Source: Zea mays
Lineage: Eukaryota > Streptophyta > Magnoliopsida > Poales > Poaceae
NCBI RefSeq assembly: GCF_902167145.1
Contig: NC_050096.1
Location: 294,140,200-294,204,199 of the forward strand
Reading direction: 5' to 3'
Length of the DNA stretch: 64,000 nucleotides
Shown here: in pieces, positions 23,941-36,486 of the stretch
Numbering within the stretch: the first letter of the stretch is position 1
How the letters are laid out: each line of letters begins with the position of its first letter
Notes under the pieces: generated by a model
Databases searched by the model: none
The model's input: the letters and a program-made list of their open reading frames with translations, nothing else
What the model was told of the DNA's origin: nothing
Translations under genes and position numbers: made by a program

Positions 23941-25428
23941 AATCCTACCCCCCTTAAAAAGGATCTCGTCCTCGAGATTTGTAAGGAAAGGAATACAAAA
24001 CGATTGGCTTGTAATTCAACTTTTAGTCTATAATTGTTTCAAATATCCAGAATATTTTATAGTCAAAAGTGGGTGATTAGGAGAGCATGGGTATATATGG
24101 GTATACCCACTTTATTATGCAGGATGAAAGATATCTTTAAAGCATATATAGTTTTGGGTAAGAAGGAATGGGATAGGAAAAGACTCCATCCAGGATTGTG
24201 GATCTTGACTTATCTTGGTGATCTCACTTGATCCTTGAAGACTTGAGTTGGTGCTCATCCCTTCTTGAGGAAGTTGATCATCTTCGATCTTCGTTATTGA
24301 AGTTGTTATCCGAATTAGGGACATGTAGTTAAGATAAAGCAGTAGGTGGAGCAGCTAGTTTAGTAGGTGGTTATAAGTTAAATGATATTAGTCATAATCT
24401 GGTTTGGTTGTTTTGCTTCTGAATGTTTAGGATAGGTTATGTAACCTATTATGTAGGTCAGGTTGTTGGGTATGGCCGAGTTGATCTAATTTACCGATTT
24501 AAGCTTAGGTGAATTAGGAGTATGGTCTTATTTTTGTACCATCATTAAGTAACTCACACTATATTAGATCATATTAGATTAAATAGGATCTAGATTAGAT
24601 TGGATATGACTAGATTAAACTAGTTAAGACCTGATAAATCTACCAGGGTAGGATATATATTATTAGGATATGTTAGAATCTTTTGAGATAGGATGGATTA
24701 TATGGTGTAGGTAGGTCAGAATCTCTGATGGGTTGAAACAGAGGGTTATGCAACTATCAGATGGTTAAGGTATTAACTGGTTAAGTGACTGACCTTAGGT
24801 TAGCTCAACTTAAGGTTAGACTTCGTTAGGTTAGATTAACCTATCACATTAGATCATGGTTGTTACTTTAGGATGAGATAAGTAAAGTGGTTAGGATAAG
24901 AAGAACCCTTCAAGATAAGATGAGAATCTATTTTTTAGGATAAGATGGATCTATGAGTGTAGGATAGACTTTTTCAAGATAAGATGGATTTTGCTAGGCT
25001 AGATTCTTTGATGAGGGATAACCTAGTTCATTTAGATATCTTTATAACCATTTTTTTTTTATATGTATATGCAGATGTGATTGTGGACATTACTCCACAA
25101 CTAATCACACTCAATCAAAGATCCAAATCAAACAAGTATCATAAGAACAAACATTCAATCATACAAATACCTATAAAAATAGTTTTGTTTTTGTTCCTAA
25201 GAGTAGGTCTCCTATTCCTAAAGTCACTTTAGGCACAGGATTTCAAAGTGTGAAATCCACATTTGTCTTTAGAATGAAAAAGGTAAGAATAATCAGAGTA
25301 AAGCGGAAATAGTTGAGAATTGATTAAGAAAAGTTTAGAAAGGATCAGAGTAGCAAAGGTAATAGATAATGGTCGTCCAGTTCTATCTAGGTTTCGTCCT
25401 ACAGTCAACATTCCTCTGATACCACTTC
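23941..25428 (-). other. Internal region of element I, no coding capacity seen
   Basis: This 1488-bp region holds only the polypurine tract (left end), the primer-binding site (right end) and a low-complexity stretch rich in TTAGG, TAGGAT and GATAAGATGGAT words (about 24320-25010). The longest frames are under 85 codons and match nothing I recognise. A gag-pol of about 4-5 kb expected for a chromovirus is absent. Confidence 0.85.
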
Positions 25429-28400
25429 TGTCACACCCGGATTTCAGGGGTCCAAAGCCCGGGCGCGAACATAATCACCAGGTGTGCTGGGACCAAGTCT
25501 CACACATATGATGAATCATGGCACAGGATCGAATGTCACATCTTTACTATATAATAGGAGTTCTGTACAAAATAAATAATTACATTATAAGGAGACAACG
25601 GTCCAGCAAACCAAAGTTGACTGGGAGACGACGACCTAGACCTCTCACGAACACATCGCAGCATCCTCCAAGCGCCTCATCCTGTGGTACCTGCTCTTGA
25701 CCTGTGGGGGGGGGGTGTGAGACAGCAAGAGTGAGCTCACATACGTTCATCGCTCAACAAGTTGTGGGGAATAATGTGAATGAACTCGCCAAAGGCGGGA
25801 GCTCATGTGAAGTGTAAGGCTTACCAAAGAGGATGGTTAGAGCTGAGCATTGCTTTTAAAGTTGGTCAAAATTTTATTAGCAATTACTAAGTATAAGTAA
25901 ATACCAACCCAAATAAGTAGTAGAACAAAAGTAACAACATCACCTGCGATGCAATGCATATGACAAATTGAATTTAGTTCCATAATTTAATCATCAGAGA
26001 GTCCTGAGCTGCTCATGACCGTGAGCTCGGCTAGTATACCAGTTTTACACTCTGCAGAGGTGGTACCCTTTACCCACAAGTCATGTTACCCATCTGCCAA
26101 GGGATCGCGACTTCCCATACACCTCTACCGAGGAGGCGAGGCAGGGTAACACTACGAGGCCTTTACAAAGTTCCACTAGCTTCAGAAAACCCGCTATAGT
26201 TTATAGGAAGCTCCAATGCAGGAATCCCTTGCAGGACCGCCATCGCAGCAAAATCCTCCCGAGGGCCTCCCTACACTGACCACTCCCCTACTGCCCTTGC
26301 CCCTTTCGGGTAAGGTAGTCCTCCACTAGCTTTCCTAATTAGTCAGCCAAGGGCGTCCCATTAAACCCTTGTGGTGGCACGTGGTTCTCAAGTTAAGCTC
26401 TATGTTCCAATTAACATTTAATGATCTTGTCATGAACATAAATAGAATAACAACATAATTGGAACATAGATGTAATGAAATATTAACCCAAAACCATATA
26501 AAGCAGTAGCAGAACTACCCAAGTGATTCAGGGGTAAACAAGGTATTCAGGATGAACAAACTAGGGTGACCTATTGGGTCCCATCAAAATTAACCTATGC
26601 AGATCATTATGATTAATCAGAACATGAGTAGGTAAAAGAAGTGATCAAGGGCACAACTTGCCTGAGACTTGAGATTCCAGGTACCAGGATGATCTTCAGG
26701 TGACTCGTAACCTCACTGCTAAACGTAGCAATACATACAAACATGGTATAGACAAAATTAACATCACACCAACCATAAGAATAAACTGCGTAATAATAAT
26801 CTATGCACCGCTACGAGACTAACGCAACTTGAACGGATCAAATCGGAGTTAAAACGGAGGAGATACGAATTTCCTAAGGTTTTATGTATTTGATATAAGA
26901 TTAATTGAGATATACATTTTAATATGGTTTTCATGTCAAAACAGAGACACTAGATGATAAACAATAATATTATAAAATTATAGAAACTGGAATGAATAAA
27001 TTTGGACTTCATATGACTTTTCTATGAATTGAACAAGTTATAGGGTTTATTTTCATATTAAAAATCAAATTCTCACTTCATTTAATCAAATTAAAACAGC
27101 TCTGGACTAGGCCTCAATAAATGGAAAACGCAGGGGCTACGGAGTAAAACTCCTAAGACACAGCGCACAGTGATCCAGGACGGCGGGTTGATTTCACTAA
27201 AGCCCGAGGGTTCTTTAGAAAAATATCCAGGCCGAAGGGGTATCGGACGACCCTGGCCGACCGATCGCGTACCAACCGCCCAGATTAGATCTTCAAACAC
27301 GCCGAACCGGTATCCTATCCTGGCCATCGGATCGCCATCCAACGATTCATATTTTAAGTACCAGAGATCAACCTGAACCATCCGATCGACATCAAACGGG
27401 CGCGGGCGAAACGCTACCCAGATTTAATCTAAGCCGTATACGCCTAATCCAACGGCTCACGCACTCCCCTCCCAAACCAGCCGGCTGCGCGGCGGAGGTC
27501 TCTCCACCGCGGCGGAGCTCCCGCCGGTGTACACCGACCCGACGCCATAGTGCTCGGTTCTCAACCACGGAAGGCTCTACTCGAAGAGAGGAATAAAGCG
27601 AATCTCCAGAGGGTGATCTTACCGGGTTTTGCAGCGTAGAGGTCCCCGGCCACCGCGACCCATTTTACCATGGCGGGGATGAAAGTTCGGTGAGCAATTG
27701 CCGGTACTTCCTCCCGCGATTCTGACCGAAGCTTCCCTGGAAATGACCCATGCGATCCCCTGAAGCTCTTCTACCGTTCACCAGTGCCCAAAAGTCGCTG
27801 TCGACGATGTGGTGGTGCAGCGGCCTTTTTCCCCACATGGCCATGGTGGCGCCCATGCGTGTGCAATCAGCTGGACGAGAGGGGGGGGGGGGGTTGACGG
27901 GTACATTTATAGGGCATGGGGAGGACACCGCGCCGAGGTGGGTTGGTAGATGTGCGGCGCAGAAGCAGGCTTCTGTTGCGCGGATGTTGAGTTCGATGCG
28001 AATTTGGGGGAGATGATGAACAGAGACCGAGTCCGCGCGGTGATGTGCGGCGTTCGCTGCGGGGAAGAAGGAGTCCGTGATGGCCTGGCCTACGCGAGGA
28101 GCGGCCGACACACGGGCCCAACGGCGCAGTGAGGTGAGTGGGCGGGCGCGTTTTGAGAGACTGATGGCCGGGCCCACCTGGCAGTGATGGTGTGTGCAGT
28201 TGGGCTGGCGCGGATGAGTTACTTGGGCTGCGCAAAGAATTCAGCCCAAACGGCTGAGAGAAGTGTCATCCTTTTTTTTTATTATTTTTATTTTCCTCCA
28301 TTGAGTTCAAATCTAAGTATGGTTTGGTTCTAAATTTCAAATCAAATGCAACACCTAAAAATATCCAGTATGAGGTACATGTCATGGTTGTCACTTCATT

Positions 28401-28790
28401 TAGGCAGATGCTTAATTTATAGAGCACACATTATTAGAAAATACTGTTTTAGGTGTATGATTAAATTAAAGATTCATCCAAACATCAGTGTTCACTACCT
28501 ACTTATCTTTAGAGTAAAGTAAGAGTTACTTAAATGCTTTGAAAAGTTACTTAAGGGAAAGATACTCTGTTTTAGTTAGTGGATTGAAGATCATTATCAT
28601 ATTTTCTCTCCTAGACCCAAGTTAACTTTTGGTTTTATAAAGGTTTTATATTTGAATCTTCTATCATTATCATGTGTCCATTTTTTTAGAGAATAATTTA
28701 AAAAAAAATAAACCACTTTTGTAAACCATTTGATCAATAATTTTTTAGGGAACATGGTATAGACTCCAAAATAGGATTTTGGGTGTTACA
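25429..28790 (-). repeat. 5' LTR of element I (3362 bp)
   Basis: It is nearly identical to 20577-23940: about six single-base differences and a few length changes in homopolymer runs. The minus-strand TATA box is at 27911-27905. Confidence 0.93.
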
Positions 28791-30520
28791 ACGATCAAGG
28801 GGGAGATGCAAATGATCAAGAAAAGGAGGATGAGCAAGAACCAAGGCCGCCACACCCAAGAGTTCACCAAGCAATCCAACGAGATCACCCCGTCGACACC
28901 ATCCTCGGCGACATTCACAAGGGGGTAACTACTCGATCTCGGGTTGCACATTTTTGTGAACATTACTCCTTTGTTTCCTCTATTGAGCCACACAGGGTAG
29001 AGGAAGCACTCCAAGATGCGGATTGGGTGATGGCGATGCAAGAGGAGCTCAACAATTTCACAAGGAATGAGGCATGGCATTTAGTTCCACGTCCTAATCA
29101 AAATGTTGTAGGAACCAAGTGGGTCTTCCGCAACAAGCAAGACGAGCATGGTGTGGTGACAAGGAACAAAGCTCGACTCGTGGCCAAGGGATATTCACAA
29201 GTCGAAGGTTTGGATTTTGGTGAAACCTATGCACCCGTAGCTAGGCTTGAGTCAATTCGCATATTATTGGCCTATGCTACTTACCATGGCTTCAAGCTTT
29301 ATCAAATGGACGTGAAGAGCGCCTTCCTCAATGGACCAATCAAGGAGGAGGTCTATGTTGAGCAACCTCCCGGCTTTGAAGACAGTGAGTACCCTAACCA
29401 TGTTTATAGGCTCTCTAAGGCGCTTTATGGGCTCAAGCAAGCCCCAAGAGCATGGTATGAATGCCTTAGAGATTTCCTTATTGCAAATGGCTTCAAAATC
29501 GGCAAAGCCGATCCTACTTTATTCACTAAAACTCTTGACAATGATTTGTTTGTATGCCAAATTTATGTTGATGATATTATATTTGGGTCTACTAACGAAT
29601 CTACATGTGAAGAATTTAGTAGGATCATGACAAAGAAATTCGAGATGTCTATGATGGGGGAGTTGAAGTATTTTCTAGGATTTCAAGTCAAGCAACTCCA
29701 AGAGGGCACTTTCATTTGCCAAACGAAGTATACTCAAGACATTTTAAGCAAGTTTGGAATGAAGGATGCCAAGCCCATCAAGACTCCCATGGGAACAAAT
29801 GGGCATCTCGACCTCGACACGGGAGGTAAGTCCGTGGATCAAAAGGTATACCGGTCGATGATTGGTTCATTGCTTTACTTATGTGCATCTCGACCAGACA
29901 TTATGCTTTCCGTTTGCATGTGTGCAAGATTCCAAGCCGACCCTAAGGAATCACACCTTACGGCCGTAAAACGAATCTTGAGATATTTAGCTTATACTCC
30001 TAAGTTTGGGCTTTGGTACCCTCGGGGATCCACATTTGATTTGATTGGTTATTCGGATGCCGATTGGGCGGGGTGCAAGATTAATAGAAAGAGCACATCG
30101 GGGACTTGCCAGTTCTTGGGAAGATCCTTGGTGTCTTGGGCTTCAAAGAAGCAAAATTCGGTTGCTCTTTCTACCACCGAAGCCGAGTACATTGCCGCAG
30201 GCCACTGTTGCGCGCAATTGCTTTGGATGAGGCAAACCCTGCGGGACTACGGTTACAAACTAACCAAAGTTCCTCTTCTATGTGATAATGAGAGTGCAAT
30301 CCGCATGGCGGATAATCCCGTTGAGCATAGCCGCACTAAACACATAGCCATTCGGTATCATTTTCTTAGGGATCACCAACAAAAGGGGGATATCGAGATT
30401 TCATACATTAACACTAAAAATCAATTAGCCGATATCTTTACCAAGCCACTTGATGAACAATCTTTTACCAGACTTAGGCATGAGCTTAATATTCTTGATT
30501 CTAGGAATTTCTTTTGCTAA
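28791..30520 (+). CDS. Pol of element A, reverse transcriptase and RNase H part
   Basis: This resumes the pol frame after element I. It has an acidic linker, then the copia RT ([30 protein letters not shown]; catalytic YVDDIIFGS at about 29560) and RNase H ([49 protein letters not shown]). It stops at 30518-30520 after RNFFC, without internal stops. The enzyme copies element RNA into DNA and degrades the RNA template. It lacks its protease and integrase partner only because of element I. No envelope-like ORF follows. Confidence 0.92.
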
Positions 30521-31330
30521 TCTGCACACATAGCTCATAAATGTACCTTTGATCATGTCTCTTTTATATATGCTATGACTAATGTGTTTTCAAGGGTATT
30601 TCAAACCAAGTCATAGGTATATTGAAAGGGAATTGGAGTCTTCGGCGAAGACAAGGCTTCCACTCCACTCTACTACTCATCCTTCGCCGTCACTCCGCTC
30701 CACTCTCCGTCTTTGGTATAATCCTCACTCCTATGTCTCATTTGCCAAAGGGGAGAAAATAGTCATCAAAAGGGCTCTAATGATTCCGTTTTTGGCGATT
30801 CATGCCAAAGGGGGAGAAAATATGAGCCCAAAGCAAAAGGACCGCACCACCACCCTAATTTTAACATATGATTTTCAATTGGTTGAAAATTTCGAAATTG
30901 GTATCTCTCTGTGTTCTAAAGGGGGAGCAAGTAGTATTTTCAAAACTTGATATCTTAAAACCCTCTTGAACACTAAGAGGAGAATTTATTTGAGGGGGAG
31001 TTTTGTTTAGTCAAAGGAAAAGCATTTTGAACAAGGGGAGAGAATTTCAAATCTTGAAAATGCTTTGCAAAAATCTTACTCTTTTATCTTTGACTATCTT
31101 GCAAAAAGTTCTTGAAAAGAATTTACAAAAGATTTTGCAAAACAAAACTTTTGATGCAAATGTGGTCCAATATGTCAAAAACAAAGAAACAATCCATGCG
31201 CATCATATAAGTATTTATGTTGGCTCAATTCCAAGCAACCTTTGCACTTACATTATGCAAACTAGTTCAATTATGCACTTTTATATTTGCTTTGGTTTGT
31301 GTTGGCATCAATCACCAAAAAGGGGGAGAT
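30521..31330 (+). other. 3' untranslated region of element A with serial polypurine tracts
   Basis: At least five G/A runs (AAAGGGGAGAAAA, AAAGGGGGAGAAAA, AAAGGGGGAGCAAG, GAGGGGGAG, AAAAAGGGGGAGAT) are spaced along this region; the last one touches the LTR. Multiplied tracts are known from Sireviruses. No ORF of note. Confidence 0.8.
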
Positions 31331-32639
31331 TGAAAGGGAATTAGGCTTACACCTAGTTCCTAAATAATTTTGGTGGTTGAATTGCCCAACACAAATCTTT
31401 GGACTAACTAGTTTGCTCTAGTGTATAAGTTATACAGGTGCAAAAGGTTCACACTTAGCCAATAAAATGACCAAGAGTTGGGTTCAACACAAGAGCAAAG
31501 GAGCAATAGAAGGCTTCTCTGGTCTGGCCCACCGGACTGTCCGGTGTGCCACCGGACATGTCCGGTGCACCAGGGGACTCCAACTTCGAACTGCTCGGCT
31601 TCGGGAATTTCCAGAGGCCACTCCGCTAAAATTCACCGGACTGTCCGGTGTACACCGGACAGTGTCCGGTGCTCCAAGGGAGGTCGTCCTCAGGAACTCG
31701 CCAGCCTCGGGTTTTCACTCCAGCCGCTCCGCTATAATTCACCGGACTGTCCGGTGTGCACCGGACTGTCCGGTGCATCTGCGGAGCAACGGCTACTTCA
31801 GGCGCCAACGGCTACCTGCAGCGCATTTATTGCGCGCCAGCGCGCGCAGAGGTCAGGCACGCCCATGCTGACGCACCGGACACTCTACAGTGCATGTCCG
31901 GTGCGCCACCGGACATCAAGGCGGGCCCAGAAGTCAGAACTCCAACGGTCAATTTCCAACAGCACTGGTGACGTGGCTGGGGCACCGGACTGTCCGGTGT
32001 GCACCGGACTGTCCGGTGTGCCATCGAACAGACGACCTCCACCAACGGTCAAGTTTGGTGGTTGGGGCTATAAATACCCCAACCACCCCACCATTCATTG
32101 CATCCAAGTTTTCCACTTCTCAACCACTTACAAGAGCTAGGCATTCAATACTAGACACACCCAAAGAGATCAAATCCTCTCCAATTTCATACAAAGCCTA
32201 AGTGACTAGTGAGAGTGATTTGCCGTGTTCATTTGAGCTCTTGCGCTTGGATTGCTTTCTCTCTTTCATTCTTTCTTGTGATCAAAACTCGCTTGTAACC
32301 AAGGCAAGAGACACCAATTGTGTGGTGGTCCTTGCGGGGAGGTTTTGCTCCCGGTTGATTTGAGAAGAGAAAGCTCACTCGGTCCGAGTGACCGTTTGAG
32401 AGAGGGAAGGGTTGAAAGAGACCCGGCCTTTGTGGCCTCCTCAACGGGGAGTAGGTTTGAAAGAACCGAACCTCGGTAAAACAAATCCACGTGTCACACC
32501 TCTCCATTTGCTTGCGATTTATTTTGCGCCCTCTCTTGCAGACTCGATTATATTTCTAACACTAACCCGGCTTGTAGTTGTGATTATTTTTTGAGAATTT
32601 CAGTTTCGCCCTATTCACCCCCCCTCTAGGCGACTTTCA
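31331..32639 (+). repeat. 3' LTR of element A (1309 bp)
   Basis: It matches the 5' LTR except for seven substitutions and the loss or gain of one 19-bp palindrome unit (two tandem copies at about 31981-32020 instead of three). The TATA box CTATAAATA (32068-32076) lies between the same 11-bp arms (32057-32067, 32077-32087). Confidence 0.95.
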
Positions 32640-33304
32640 GGCATATTTGGATCATTCTTTGCCACCACTTGGTTTGTTTTTGTAAATCAAATTCAATTTC
32701 CTATCTCTAAGTCAAACACACTTGTTTAGGCATAAAGAGAGATATTCCAAGAGTGAAATTGATCAAAGATCCAAAAACTCCCTCTTTTTCCGTAATCATA
32801 AATTCTCCCCACAAGAGGCCAAATTTTGACAATAAGAGTATTTTGACAAATCAAAAGTTCTAACTCTACTATTTTCAAAATTCTCAAGTGGTAGTTGATC
32901 CATTTGCTTTGGCCTTAATTTCTCCCCCTTTGGCATTAAGCACCAAAACGGGATCATTCTTGGCCCTCTAACCCCATTGCCTCACTAAAATTGTCAATTA
33001 AGAGCAAAAAGGCAATGAGAGCATAGATATGAACTTGGAGTTAATACCGGAGTACAGTGGAAGTCTTTGCATGGTCCAAGTTCACCTTTCCCTTTCAATT
33101 CACTTTTGAGACTAAATCAAGTAAACTCAAACACAAGGTTAGTCTCAAAGGGTCAAGTTGTAGCATGCCTCCCCCTAAATAAGTGCATCACTTGCAAGTG
33201 GACTTGTGAGGTCCGGGGATCATGTGTACAACTTGAGCACCACAAATGAACAAAAATGCATAAATTAACATGATCAAAGGCATAAAACACATGTATGCTA
33301 TAGA
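32640..33304 (-). other. 3' untranslated region of element B (proximal piece)
   Basis: This continues the B sequence interrupted by A, starting with the second GGCAT. Pyrimidine runs on the plus strand (CTCCCCAC, TCTCCCCCTTTGG, CCTCCCCCTAAAT) are minus-strand polypurine tracts like those of the other Sireviruses. No gene. Confidence 0.8.
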
Positions 33305-36300
33305 TCAATCCAAGTTACGCGAATCTAAGACATTTAGCTCACTACGCAACCTGCAAAACCTTTTCTCATCTAAAGGCTTGGTGAAGATATCAGCTAGCTG
33401 GTTCTCGGTGTTAATATGGTACACCTCGATATCCCCCTTTTGCTGGTGGTCTCTCAGGAAGTGATGCCGGATGTCTATGTGCTTAGTGCGGCTGTGTTCA
33501 ACAGGATTATCCGCCATGCGGATTGCACTCTCATTGTCACATAGGAGTGGGACTTTGCTCATATTGTAGCCAAAGTCCCGGAGGGTTTGCCTCATCCAAA
33601 GTAGTTGCGCGCAACACTGTCTTGCGACAACATACTCAGCCTCAGCGGTGGATAGGGCAACGGAAGTTTGTTTCCTTGAGCACCACGACACCAGGGACCT
33701 TTCTAGGAATTGGCACGTCCATGATGTACTCTTCCTATCAACCTTGCACCCGGCATAATCAGAGTCTGAATATCCAATTAAGTCAAAGGTAGACCCCTTT
33801 GGATACCAGATCCCGAAGCAAGGCGTAGCAACTAAATATCTAAGAATCCGCTTAACGGCCACAAGGTGACATTCCCTTGGGTCGGATTGATATCTAGCAC
33901 ACATGCATACGCTAAGCATAATATCTAGCCTACTAGCACATAAATAAAGCAAGGAACCTATCATAGACCGGTATGCCTTTTGATCAATAGACTTACCTCC
34001 TTTGTTGAGGTCGACATGTCCATCGGTTCCCATTGGTGTCTTTGCGGGCTTGGCGTCCTTCATCTCGAACCACTTGAGCAGGTCTTGCGTGTACTTCGTT
34101 TGGGAGATGAAGGTGCCGTCCTTGAGTTGCTTCACTTGGAACCCAAGGAAGTAGTTCAACTCGCCCATCATCGACATCTCAAATTTCTGTGTCATCACCC
34201 TGCTAAACTCCTCACAAGACTTTTGGTTAGTAGAACCAAATATTATGTCATCGACATAAATTTGGCACACAAATAGGTCACCATCACAAGTCTTAGTGAA
34301 AAGAGTTGGATCGGCTTTCCCAACCTTGAAAGCATTAGCAATTAGGAAATCTCTAAGGCATTCATACCATGCTCTTAGGGCTTGCTTAAGTCCATAGAGC
34401 GCCTTAGAGAGCTTACACACATGGTCGGGGTACCATTCATCCTCAAAGCCAAGGGGTTGCTCCACGTACACCTCCTCCTTGATTGGCCCGTTGAGGAAAG
34501 CGCTCTTCACATCCATTTGGAACAATCTGAAAGAGTGGTGAGCGACATAGGCTAATAGAATGCGAATAGACTCTAGCCTAGCCACAAGAGCAAAAGTCTC
34601 ATCAAAATCCAAACCTGCGTCGAGCCTTGTTTCATGTCACCACCCCATGCTCGTCTTGCTTGTTACGGAACACCCACTTGGTTCCCACAATGTTTTGCTT
34701 GGGACGTGGCACCAGGCTCCAAACTTCATTCCTCTTGAAGTTGTTGAGCTCTTCTTGCATGGCCAACACCCAGTCTGAATCTTGCAAGGCCTCTTCTACC
34801 CTGAAAGGCTCAATAGAAGAGACAAACGAGTAATGCTCACAAAAGTTAGCTAGTCTTGAGCGAGTAGTTACTCCCTTGCTTATATCACCCAGAATCTGGT
34901 CGATGGGATGATTCCTTTGAATCGTCGCTCGGACTTGAGTTGGAGGGACCCGTGGTGCTTCTTCCTCCATAGCTGGGTCTTCTTATGCTCCCCCTTGATC
35001 ACACGCCTCCTCTTGAGGAACCTGTTCATCATCTTGAGTTGGGGGATGCACCATCGTTGAGGAAGAGGGTTGATCTTGCTCTTGTTGTTCCTGTGGTCGC
35101 ACATCTCCAATCGCCATGGTGCGAATTGCGGTCGTTGGAACGCCATCTTCATCTACATCATCAAGATCAACTTGCTCTCTTGGAGAGCCATTAGTTTCAT
35201 CAAATACAACGTCGCTAGAGACTTCAACCAAACCCGATGATTTGTTGAAGACTCTATACGCCTTTGTATTTGAGTCATAACCTAGCAAAAACCCTTCTAC
35301 AACTTTGGGAGCAAATTTGGAATTTCTACCTTTCTTTACTAGAATATAACATTTACTCCCAAATACACGAAAGTATGAAACGTTGGGTTTGTTACCGGTT
35401 AGAAGTTCATACGAGGTTTTCTTGAGGAGGCAATGAAGGTAGACCCAGTTTATGGCATGGCAAGCTGTGTTCACAGCTTCCGACCAAAACTGCTCGGGCG
35501 TCTTGATTCTCCAAGCATCATCCTCGCCATGTCGATAAGCGTCCTATTCTTCCTCTCTACCACACCATTTTGCTGTGGTGTGTAGGGAGCGGATAACTCG
35601 TGCTTGATTCCTTCCTCCTCAAGCTACTCCTCCACTTGTAAGTTCTTGAACTCGGACCCGTTGTCGCTTCTTATCTTTTTCACCTTGAGCTCAAATTCAT
35701 TTTGAGCTCTCCTTAGAAAGCGCTTTAGGGTCCCTTGGGTTTTTGATTTATCCTGCAAAAAGAATACCCAAGTGAAACGAGAAAAATCATCAACACTAAC
35801 AAGACCATACTTACTTCCCCGATGCTGAGGTAGGCGATGGGTCCGAAGAGGTCCATATGAAGTAGCTCCAGAGGTCTTGATGTGGTCATCACATTCTTGC
35901 TGTGATGAGTGTTTCCCACCTGTTTACCTGCTTGACAAGCTGCACAAGGTCTATCTTTTTCAAAAAATACATTGGTTAGACCTAACACATGTTCTCCCTT
36001 TAGAAGTTTATGAAGGTTCTTCATCCCAACATGTGCTAGTCGACGATGCCACAACCAGCCCATGCTAGTCTTAGCAATTAAGCATGCATCTAGATCAGCC
36101 TCCTCTTTCAAAAAATCAACTAAATAGAGTTTGTCGTCTAGTACACCCTTAAAAGCTAATGAACCATCACTCCTTCTAAAGAAAGACACATCTACATAGG
36201 TAAATAGACAATTATAACCCATATTACATAGTTGACTGACTGACAATAAGTTGTACCCAAGTGATTCAACTAAGAACACATTTGAGATAGAATGCACGGA

Positions 36301-36475
36301 TGAAATGGCTATTTTTCCCAGTCCTTTAACCTTTCCTTGGTTTCCATCTCCAAAGATGATCGAATCTTGGGAATCCTTGTTCTTGACGTAGGAGGTGAAC
36401 ATCTTCTTCTCCCCCGTCATGTGGTTTGTGCATCCACTGTCGATAATCCAGCTTGAGCCCCCGGATGCATAAACC
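33305..36475 (-). pseudogene. Pol of element B, broken
   Basis: Read on the minus strand: a protease with the DSGCTNHMTG motif just after a TAG (36477-36475); pre-integrase and the HHCC region (GKQVGNTHHSKNV); an integrase core whose frame shifts near 35810 and contains further stops at about 35480-35640; the integrase C-terminal region (35474-34983, stop); then RT from 34970 with a deletion near 34620 that removes part of the RT N-terminus. RT and RNase H are then open from 34612 to the stop at 33305, with YVDDIIFGS and the [11 protein letters not shown] motif. Cannot make a working polyprotein. Confidence 0.88.
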
Positions 36476-36486
36476 TACAAGGCAAA

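Larger units (their letters stand above)
20577..28790 (-). mobile_element. Element I: non-autonomous element with giant LTRs (LARD-like)
   Basis: Two LTRs of 3364 and 3362 bp enclose only 1488 bp. The target duplication ACGAT is perfect (20572-20576, 28791-28795). On the minus strand, the primer-binding site TGGTATCAGAGG (25424-25413) follows the 5' LTR and the polypurine tract AAGGGGGGTAGGATT precedes the 3' LTR, so the element faces left. No gag or pol motif is found. LTR ends (minus strand TGTAACACCC...GGGTGTGACA) resemble Tekay/Del chromoviruses. About six substitutions separate the LTRs (0.2%), so it is the youngest insertion here. Confidence 0.92.
14917..32639 (+). mobile_element. Element A: young Sirevirus, contains element I
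   Basis: LTRs at 14917-16244 and 31331-32639 are flanked by GGCAT on both sides (14912-14916, 32640-32644). I count seven substitutions between the LTRs plus one 19-bp length difference, about 0.5%, i.e. roughly 0.2 million years at the commonly used grass rate of 1.3e-8. It has a primer-binding site, gag, pol and the polypurine tract in normal order. Its only large defects are the insertion of I in pol and a one-base frameshift in gag. The LTR type (TGAAAGGGAATTAGGC) is what I recall as Ji/PREM-2. Confidence 0.95.

Noticed and set aside
24320..25010. Telomere-like repeats (TTAGG, TTAGGTTAG) inside element I
   Set aside because: The words are irregular and mixed with GATAAGATGG phrases; there is no TTTAGGG tandem run as expected for plant telomeric DNA.
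30521..31330. Possible envelope-like gene downstream of pol in A
   Set aside because: Only frames of about 120 codons or less are present, they overlap polypurine tracts, and show no signal peptide or membrane segment.
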